Assembly: GCA_030592985.1 (NCBI GenBank)
Contig: JAUVIB010000121.1
Location: 1 to 8,223 of the forward strand
Direction of reading: 5' to 3'
DNA length: 8,223 nt
Source of the DNA: Calditrichaceae bacterium
GTDB lineage: Bacteria > Calditrichota > Calditrichia > Calditrichales > Calditrichaceae
Of the stretch, positions 1 through 4,999 are shown one piece after another. The notes under the pieces are model-generated. The model saw nothing but the letters and a program-made list of their open reading frames with translations. It made no database searches and was not told the DNA's origin. A program made the position numbers and the translations under genes. Every line of letters starts with the position of its first letter. The first letter of the stretch is position 1.

Positions 1-1
1 A

Positions 2-547
2 ACACCTGAAAAGCCTTGGCTGGCATTTCCTTCCTATCGTGTTTTCAATGATGAAGGACAACCATTAGCGCCTTCTATTGAGTTGAGTGATAAAAGCTAT
101 GGAACCGATTGCCGTATAGCGATCACCGAATCTGATGCAGTGGTCCCAGATCTTGTTCTATGGGTGTGGGAAACAAAAGATATCGAGAATTACGACGGCT
201 CCGGCAGGGCAGTAATATTTCGTGACTCTTCTAGTCTCACTACAGATATAGAGGATTTTGTTAATATTACTATTAATCTGCCTGATGAAATTAAATTATT
301 ACAAAATTATCCAAATCCCTTCAATGGAACGACGTCATTTGAATATATCTTAATCTATAGTAGTCAGGTAAAACTTACAGTCTTTAATTCTATCGGGCAG
401 GAAGTAGTTACTCTTATAAATGAATTCAAACAAGCCGGTTTTCATCGAGTCAGATGGGAAACAAACAATTTAAGTTCAGGTATATATTACTATTCAATAA
501 AAACTCCAAATAATTATCTATTAAAAAAATGTCTGTTAATTAAATAA
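2..547 (+). CDS. C-terminal part of a T9SS-secreted protein (5' end outside window)
   Basis: The frame is open from the first base of the window to a TAA stop at 545-547, giving 181 residues with no start codon; an internal TTG at 83 is not a convincing start. Residues about 95-181 are a type IX secretion type A sorting domain: the QNYPNPFN motif lies at residues 101-108, followed by the beta-sandwich pattern LTVFNSIGQEV, SGIYYYSI and a Lys-rich end (KKCLLIK). In this family the domain directs export through the T9SS and is then cleaved or anchored at the surface. The part before it (FNDEGQPLAPSIELSD ... PDLVLWVWET) resembles the end of repeat-built, beta-propeller-like secreted proteins, but this is a weak impression and the main function is unknown. 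The Gly after NYPNPFN replaces the usual Pro. It converges on the minus-strand regulator across 115 bp with no clear terminator. Confidence 0.88.
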   Translation, partial: TPEKPWLAFPSYRVFNDEGQPLAPSIELSDKSYGTDCRIAITESDAVVPDLVLWVWETKDIENYDGSGRAVIFRDSSSLTTDIEDFVNITINLPDEIKLLQNYPNPFNGTTSFEYILIYSSQVKLTVFNSIGQEVVTLINEFKQAGFHRVRWETNNLSSGIYYYSIKTPNNYLLKKCLLIK

Positions 548-662
548 AATCTTTTGCCATGTTCTTTCTTTTTTGTTTTTTGTCGAAACTTAAGCTATGA
601 AGAATATGCAAATTTTTACTTTTTTGCCTCTTTAAACAAATTTATGGACTTAATTTGCTTTT

Positions 663-1907
663 CTATTTAATTTCGTTAATATGTAATATTTTGGTACTTA
701 TTTTTGTCTTTTCGTAGCCCTCTACCTCAAATAAAATTTCAAAATACTTTGGTATATAATCATATTTTTCCATAAACATTTTTTCCAGTTTATTTGTTAA
801 TACCGGTACCGTCAGGTGCCGAATAGCTTCTTTTATGCCAACATCAAAAAAACCGGTAAAAATTAATATTGGTAAGCCGTTAGGTCCCGGGACTTTTAAA
901 ATAATGGAATAATCCTTAACAAAATATCGATACGAATCAATATCTGACATACCGCCGCTCTTATACACGAGTGAATATGTTTTAAGAGTGTCTGAATTCT
1001 CATCTAAATAATATAGCTCTCGTGGATTTACATTAAACGCAAAACTAGATTTTAAGAAAAACTGTTTTAGTCTGGCAGTAGTATTTATTTCACCAATAAA
1101 AATGATATTGTTGTCAGCTATATCATGCCATTCTAAATATGATGTTAATGTATATTCAGGTTTAGTGCTTGAATTTATTAAAATAGGACATATCTTAAAA
1201 ATACTAAATAATTGATGTTCAAAAAAAAATGTTTCATGGGCTTTATCAAGATTTACAGTATCGTTCTTATGCTGCTTGTTAAAATCTGTTAAATTTTTAG
1301 CTGTGTTAATTTTTGAGTCATGTATTAGTCTTCCATCATCTATATCATTCTCATATTCCCAAAGAATATATAGTTCTCCAAATACAAACAAAACCGGATT
1401 TTTATTTTGCAGATAATCGGCCCAGAATGGATTGCTTTCAATGTTTAGACCCATAGTAATTGTTTTTTTTAAGGCAGTATTCTCATGCCATTGATAGTAG
1501 GATAGCGCCAATAGAAAAACAATTAAGAATATAAGCAAGTATAAAGATTTTAATTTTATTTTTTTAAATATATTTAATTTCGTTTTTCCACCAATAAACT
1601 TTACTTCATAATGTCCTTTTGGAATGCATAATTGTATTTTGTCATCTTTTCCATCAGAGAGATAATACAAGGATAACTTTTTTCTTAGGCTATGCATATG
1701 AACCCGGACAATTGTATCATCAGCAGGATTAAAGTTAGCTTTTCTGTCAAAAAAATCTATTGCAATTACAGATTCCTTTAAATATACTTTTTGCTCAATA
1801 GCTTTACAAAGGAAACGCAGTAGATCTTGATCGAGTTTCGAATTTACAAATTCCGGGCTTTGCAGAATTTTTTCCAGAATTTGTTTATTTGGGGGTTTAA
1901 TATTCAT
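663..1907 (-). CDS. Membrane-anchored winged-helix regulator with periplasmic domain (ToxR-like topology)
   Basis: The 414-residue protein starts with a winged-helix domain like the OmpR/PhoB C-terminal domain. Segments seen are LLRFLCKAIEQ, DDTIVRVHMHSLRKKLSLYY (the recognition-helix region) and the wing IQLCIPKGHYEVKF, at residues about 28-104. A Lys-rich stretch (KKIKLKS) then precedes one hydrophobic helix (about 121-138), so the N-terminus should face the cytoplasm. The last roughly 250 residues would be periplasmic, with FWADYLQNKNPVLFVFGE, IIFIGEINTT and DYSIILKVPGPNG. Proteins of this N-terminal type (LKE...DPxxDxIVRVxxxxLRxKL...PKGxY) are frequent in Acidobacteria; the ligand of the C-terminal domain is unknown to me. 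Start choice: ATG at 1907 begins right before the conserved domain. ATG at 1958 (431 residues) is possible, while TTG at 1973 lies next to the predicted -10 and is unlikely. None has a good Shine-Dalgarno site. It is divergent from the LacI-type gene. Confidence 0.85.
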   Translation of the reverse strand: MNIKPPNKQILEKILQSPEFVNSKLDQDLLRFLCKAIEQKVYLKESVIAIDFFDRKANFNPADDTIVRVHMHSLRKKLSLYYLSDGKDDKIQLCIPKGHYEVKFIGGKTKLNIFKKIKLKSLYLLIFLIVFLLALSYYQWHENTALKKTITMGLNIESNPFWADYLQNKNPVLFVFGELYILWEYENDIDDGRLIHDSKINTAKNLTDFNKQHKNDTVNLDKAHETFFFEHQLFSIFKICPILINSSTKPEYTLTSYLEWHDIADNNIIFIGEINTTARLKQFFLKSSFAFNVNPRELYYLDENSDTLKTYSLVYKSGGMSDIDSYRYFVKDYSIILKVPGPNGLPILIFTGFFDVGIKEAIRHLTVPVLTNKLEKMFMEKYDYIPKYFEILFEVEGYEKTKISTKILHINEIK

Positions 1908-1975
1908 GATAGTCCGAATAAATATTAGTGTTGATAAAAAACCAATTTTTTTATTCATATATTTTCTGTACAAAC

Positions 1976-2004
1976 AATATAAGTGTAACAGTATAAAATT
2001 GCAA
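1976..2004 (-). promoter_or_regulatory. Predicted sigma-70-like promoter of the winged-helix regulator
   Basis: Read on the minus strand, TTGCAA (1999-2004; 4/6 match to TTGACA) is followed after exactly 17 bases by TATATT (1976-1981; 5/6 match to TATAAT). Transcription would begin near 1968-1970. This rules against the TTG at 1973 as start codon and leaves a leader of about 60 nt before the ATG at 1907. The match is to the general sigma-70 consensus; the true consensus in this lineage is unknown. Confidence 0.5.
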
Positions 2005-2038
2005 GAGTTAGTCGTGTGTATTTAACATTTAAACAATT

Positions 2039-2058
2039 GTTATTAACAGTTATTAACT
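2039..2058 (+). repeat. Tandem 10-bp direct repeat, possible winged-helix operator
   Basis: GTTATTAAC occurs at 2039-2047 and again at 2049-2057, so the two copies are exactly 10 bp (one helical turn) apart. A perfect 10-bp palindrome AACAATTGTT (2032-2041) abuts and overlaps the first copy. Direct half-sites repeated every 10-11 bp are the known operator design for OmpR/PhoB-type winged helices. The site is 35-60 bp upstream of the predicted -35 of the minus-strand regulator, a reasonable activator or autoregulatory position. Assignment to that regulator is inference. Confidence 0.4.
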
Positions 2059-2087
2059 TGAAAAGATCGGTAAAATGTCCGTAATTG

Positions 2088-2115
2088 TTGGCAAACGATT
2101 GCACATTGTTCTAAA
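2088..2115 (+). promoter_or_regulatory. Predicted promoter of the LacI-type gene
   Basis: TTGGCA (2088-2093; 5/6 match to TTGACA) is followed after 16 bases by TCTAAA (2110-2115; 4/6 match to TATAAT), about 92 bp upstream of the ATG at 2207. The spacer contains the LacI/PurR-type operator, so a bound repressor would block polymerase. The -10 match is only fair. Confidence 0.4.
2091..2102 (+). promoter_or_regulatory. LacI/PurR-type operator
   Basis: GCAAACGATTGC is a 12-bp near-perfect palindrome centred on CG: five of six base pairs are symmetric, the exception being the A/A pair next to the centre. A central CG flanked by AAA/TTT-like arms is the hallmark of LacI-family operators, and the PurR consensus core is GCAAACGTTTGC, one base different. 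It lies about 105 bp upstream of a gene encoding a LacI-family DNA-binding domain, which fits autoregulation. Binding by that truncated protein is inference; another full-length LacI-family protein of the cell could be the user. Confidence 0.55.
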
Positions 2116-2206
2116 ACCAAAAGAAAAAAACTGATTGCAGAAGGCATTCCTTTTGAAGGAGAAATTCAGTTACCATCTATATAAATAATAAATTCCGGGG
2201 ATCAAA

Positions 2207-2392
2207 ATGGCAACAACACTTAAAGATGTAGCAGAAAAATGCAGTGTTCATATTTCAACAGCATCCAGAGTCCTCAACAAAAAAGAAAATTTTCAAATAT
2301 CATCAAACACGCGTAAAAGAATATTTGCTGCTGCTAAAGAACTTAATTATCATCCTAATCAAAACGCCAGGGCATTACGCCTGAAAGCATAA
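2207..2392 (+). CDS. LacI-family DNA-binding domain only (61 aa; truncated regulator or possible pseudogene)
   Basis: The 61 residues match the N-terminus of LacI/PurR regulators throughout: the helix-turn-helix (TLKDVAEKCSV, then HISTASRVLNKK, residues 4-26), helix 3 (TRKRIFAAAKELNYHPN) and the hinge helix (QNARALRLK). Full-length family members have about 330-340 residues, with a sugar- or purine-binding domain for effector sensing and dimerisation. Here a TAA stop falls exactly at the end of the hinge, and the 155 bp downstream cannot hold the missing domain. Reading one base back after LRLK gives S-I-N-S-I-G, resembling the SxTIG start of the effector domain, which suggests a frameshift plus deletion. 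Against decay, the DNA-binding residues look intact and a fitting operator lies upstream. The upstream GGGGAT is a modest ribosome binding site. It may be a remnant, a small autonomous DNA-binding protein or an antirepressor-like competitor. Confidence 0.75.
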   Translation: MATTLKDVAEKCSVHISTASRVLNKKENFQISSNTRKRIFAAAKELNYHPNQNARALRLKA

Positions 2393-2547
2393 ATTCTATA
2401 GGATCAATGAATTGTTTGGAAAAAACATGTCAATCAATTCAGAATTACGAAAGGAGGTAATAATAGGCAGAGAGGATATAACATTTTTTTTTAATTAATT
2501 GCAATTTTAATTAAGTCAACAAATTAACCAAAGTTTAGGAGAAGAGA
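2393..2547 (+). other. Leader region between LacI-type gene and beta-helix gene
   Basis: These 155 bp hold no established gene. They contain two very small frames: ATG at 2407, 17 codons to TAA at 2458-2460; and ATG at 2427, 23 codons to TAA at 2496-2498. There is also a perfect AAGGAGGT at 2451-2458 that is not followed by ATG, GTG or TTG at usable spacing, and then a very AT-rich stretch. That stretch has TTAATTAA at 2491-2498 and 2507-2514 flanking the palindrome AATTGCAATT (2497-2506). The real ribosome binding site of the next gene is AGGAG at 2537-2541. I could not pick a convincing promoter. The region may be remnant coding DNA, a regulated leader, or both. Confidence 0.4.
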
Positions 2548-4902
2548 ATGAAACACTCATTACGATTTGTTTTTATCTTAATGGTATTATTACCGGCGAC
2601 TATTTTTAGTCAGACAACAATTCAGGTGGCTCCCGGAACTAATACGATTAGCGCAGCCGTAGCCGGTGCTTCCTCTGGGGATATACTGGAATTGGCAGAA
2701 GGTATTTTTATTGAGCAGAATACCGTTGTTATTGATAAAGCTCTAATCATTAGGGCTAAAGCCGATGCAGCCACCATGCCTGTCTGGCAAGTGGAATGGG
2801 TTGGAACCGATAGTACTCAGCTTATGATGAAAGTATTAGATCATTTTTGGTTAGATGGAATAAAACTTGATGGAATAACCGTGGCTGGAGATACTATTGA
2901 ATGTGGCTTATTAGCCGATAAAGATACGAAGGTTGGCCAGAATGTAACACTAACGAACTGTGATTTTGTAAACTTTTTAGATATGGCAATTTATGCGGAT
3001 GATTCTCAGGCAAATAGTGTTTTGATTGAGTTTTGTACCTTTGCTCATATTCCCGGTGCCCGGGGCGGTGTTGGAACAATAAATTGGTTTTTTAACGAAA
3101 CTACAACTGTCAGCAGTTTCACTATTGAAAACAGTACAATTTATGATACGTATGGCAGGAGTCTTTATATAAGTGCCGATAGTGAAATGGATATGCTAGT
3201 AGATCATGTAACGATTGCTGTTGATACTACCGGTAATTGGGGTGAGAAAACGATTGAATATAGAGGTGTAAAGGCTACAATAAAAAATAGTATAATAACC
3301 TGTTATCCGGATAGCGCGAATTCTCATGGAATAAGATTGGGATCTGCACTTTCAACGGTTGAATATATCTATGCCGGCCCGTTTGTATATTCGAGAACTT
3401 TCTGGAAAGATAAAGGTGATTTTGTCCATCCAGAAGAAAATATCTTATGGCATCATGAAACAACTTTAACATTTACTGCTCCCGCAAATGGCGATTTTTC
3501 ATACCCCAATTATGAAGATGCTTACTTCTTTGGTAAAGATGGAGAAGGTAACGAAACACCTTTAGGTGACTTGCGTGCATTTGACCTGGTCGATACTACT
3601 CCTAATTTTACCCCTATTTATAGTCAGACTACAATTCCTGTAGCTGCCGGAACAAATGCGATTAGCGCGGCGGTAGCAGGCGCATCTTCCGGTGATATAC
3701 TGGAATTGGGAACAGGTATTTTTATTGAGCAGGATACCGTTTTTATCAATCGTGCCATAACCATTAAGGCTGCGGATGAAAATACCATGCCAGTATGGCA
3801 AATAGAATGGGTTGATACCGATAGTATTCAGAATATGATTCAGCTAAAATCAAGCTTAACACTTGATGGAATAAAACTTGACGGAATAACCGTGGCCGGA
3901 GATACCATTCAGAGCGCTCTTATAGCCAATGAAACCGCGACTCCTCATCTTAACTTGTTGATACAAGATTGTGAATTTGTAAACTTTAAAGATATGGCAA
4001 TTTATGTAGAAGATGCCCTGGCATGGAAAATGCTGATTCAAACCACTACTTTTGCTCATATCCCCGGCGCCAGAGGTGGTGTTGGGACAATAAACTGGTT
4101 TTCTAACGACACTACCGGTACTACTAGTTTTACGATGGAAAACTGTACAATTTATGATACGTATGGCAGGAGTATTTATGTATCAACAGACAAGACCCTG
4201 GAATTTTTAGTAGATCATGTAACAATTGCTGTTGATACTACCGGTAATTGGGGTGAGAAAACGATTGAATATAGAGGGGAAAAGGCTACAATAACAAATA
4301 GTATCATAACCTGTTATCCGGATAGCGCGAATTCTCACGGAATAAGATTGGGATCTGCACTTTCAACGGTTGAATATATCTATGCCGGTCCATTTGTAGC
4401 TTCTAGATCATTCTGGAAAGATAAAGGTGATTTTGTTCATCCTGAAGAAAATATCTTATGGCATCATGAAACAACTTTAACATTTACTGATGCCGTTAAT
4501 GGCGATTTTTCATACCCCAATTATGAAGATGCCTACTTCTTTGGTAAAGATGCAGAAGGTAACGAAGTACCTTTAGGCGATCTGCGCTGGACCGGACTCA
4601 TTAATGCTATAGAAGATGATGGTATTGCACATATTCCTACAAAAATGCGGTTAGATCAAAATTATCCCAATCCTTTTAACCCACAAACGACCATCGGGTT
4701 CGATTTACCAATGACTGACCAGGTAACCTTGACAGTGTATAATACAATCGGTCAGAGAATTGTGACGTTAGTAGATCAACAGATGAAAGCAGGTCACCAT
4801 TCTGTTATTTGGGATGCTTCCTCCTTCCCGAGTGGAATTTATTTTTATAAAATTAAGACAGATAATAGTGTTCAGGTACGCAAAATGGTTTTGTTGAAGT
4901 AA
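2548..4902 (+). CDS. Secreted protein with duplicated parallel beta-helix domain and T9SS sorting domain
   Basis: The 784-residue protein has an N-terminal signal peptide (residues 1-22: Lys/Arg start, hydrophobic core, ending IFSQ). Two tandem units follow, residues 21-343 and 359-680. Each opens with V-PGTN/AAGTN-ISAAVAGASSGDILEL, the usual first turn of pectate-lyase-like right-handed beta-helix proteins, and continues with short strand repeats such as LDGIKLDGITV, SFTIENSTIYDTYGRS and ATIKNSIITCYPDS. Residues about 700-784 form a T9SS type A sorting domain with DQNYPNPFNP and a final RKMVLLK. Family knowledge suggests binding or cleavage of an acidic polysaccharide, but I see no lyase catalytic signature, so adhesin or carbohydrate-binding roles are equally open. 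The ATG has a good ribosome binding site (AGGAG, 6 bp away). A strong terminator follows, so this gene ends its transcript. The LacI-type gene just upstream may share its regulation. Confidence 0.88.
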   Translation: MKHSLRFVFILMVLLPATIFSQTTIQVAPGTNTISAAVAGASSGDILELAEGIFIEQNTVVIDKALIIRAKADAATMPVWQVEWVGTDSTQLMMKVLDHFWLDGIKLDGITVAGDTIECGLLADKDTKVGQNVTLTNCDFVNFLDMAIYADDSQANSVLIEFCTFAHIPGARGGVGTINWFFNETTTVSSFTIENSTIYDTYGRSLYISADSEMDMLVDHVTIAVDTTGNWGEKTIEYRGVKATIKNSIITCYPDSANSHGIRLGSALSTVEYIYAGPFVYSRTFWKDKGDFVHPEENILWHHETTLTFTAPANGDFSYPNYEDAYFFGKDGEGNETPLGDLRAFDLVDTTPNFTPIYSQTTIPVAAGTNAISAAVAGASSGDILELGTGIFIEQDTVFINRAITIKAADENTMPVWQIEWVDTDSIQNMIQLKSSLTLDGIKLDGITVAGDTIQSALIANETATPHLNLLIQDCEFVNFKDMAIYVEDALAWKMLIQTTTFAHIPGARGGVGTINWFSNDTTGTTSFTMENCTIYDTYGRSIYVSTDKTLEFLVDHVTIAVDTTGNWGEKTIEYRGEKATITNSIITCYPDSANSHGIRLGSALSTVEYIYAGPFVASRSFWKDKGDFVHPEENILWHHETTLTFTDAVNGDFSYPNYEDAYFFGKDAEGNEVPLGDLRWTGLINAIEDDGIAHIPTKMRLDQNYPNPFNPQTTIGFDLPMTDQVTLTVYNTIGQRIVTLVDQQMKAGHHSVIWDASSFPSGIYFYKIKTDNSVQVRKMVLLK
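2608..3576 (+). repeat. Intragenic duplication, copy 1 (beta-helix unit)
   Basis: This stretch pairs with the second copy at an offset of 1014 bp at its start and 1011 bp at its end, so one codon is lost in copy 2 (near ADAATMP versus ADENTMP). Homology reaches back to about 2601, inside the signal peptide. The 3' part (3199 onward) is far better conserved between copies than the middle. Confidence 0.9.
3622..4587 (+). repeat. Intragenic duplication, copy 2 (beta-helix unit)
   Basis: Second copy of the unit, joined to copy 1 by a linker of about 15 residues (AFDLVDTTPNFTPIY). It starts with YSQTTIPVAAGTN, the counterpart of FSQTTIQVAPGTN at the signal cleavage region of copy 1, so the duplicated DNA included the end of the signal peptide. 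I count about 15 base differences over the roughly 280 bases from 4210, compared with 3199 onward. Confidence 0.9.
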
Positions 4903-4911
4903 CTCTTGTTT

Positions 4912-4954
4912 AACAATTATAAGGCTGACTACGGTCGGCCTTATAATTGTTTTT
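4912..4954 (+). terminator. Intrinsic terminator with UACG tetraloop
   Basis: An 18-bp stem (4912-4929 with 4934-4951) has a single T-G wobble pair and no mismatch. It is capped by TACG closed by a C-G pair, i.e. the very stable UNCG tetraloop in RNA, and followed by a run of T to 4954. It lies 10 bp after the stop codon of the beta-helix gene. The A-rich 5' arm and T-rich 3' arm could let it work partly in the other direction too. Confidence 0.93.
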
Positions 4955-4999
4955 AATATCCTTGCATTTATTCTCAAAGTTTTTATTAAAAAAGGCGCT

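Noticed and set aside
83..547. A complete small protein starting at TTG 83
   Set aside because: The same frame is open upstream to the window edge with protein-like sequence, and no ribosome binding site precedes the TTG; it is the end of a larger gene.
637..662. Weak hairpin (CAAATT / AATTTG followed by CTTTT) between the convergent genes
   Set aside because: Only 6 A/T-rich base pairs with a 9-base loop; too weak to call a terminator in such AT-rich DNA.
1908..1973. Extended N-terminus of the winged-helix regulator from TTG 1973 or ATG 1958
   Set aside because: The extra residues are not typical of the family, the TTG sits next to the predicted -10 element, and neither start has a ribosome binding site; ATG 1958 remains a minor possibility.
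2074..2172. Open stretch ending EGIPFEGEIQLPSI before the LacI-type gene
   Set aside because: Reads somewhat protein-like, but has no start codon with a ribosome binding site and spans the predicted promoter and operator.
2894..4059. Minus-strand open frames inside the beta-helix gene
   Set aside because: They are shadows of the well-supported plus-strand gene, with no domain, signal or ribosome binding site.
2548..4902. Calling the beta-helix protein a polysaccharide lyase
   Set aside because: The fold signature fits, but no lyase catalytic motif could be identified, so no enzymatic activity is assigned.
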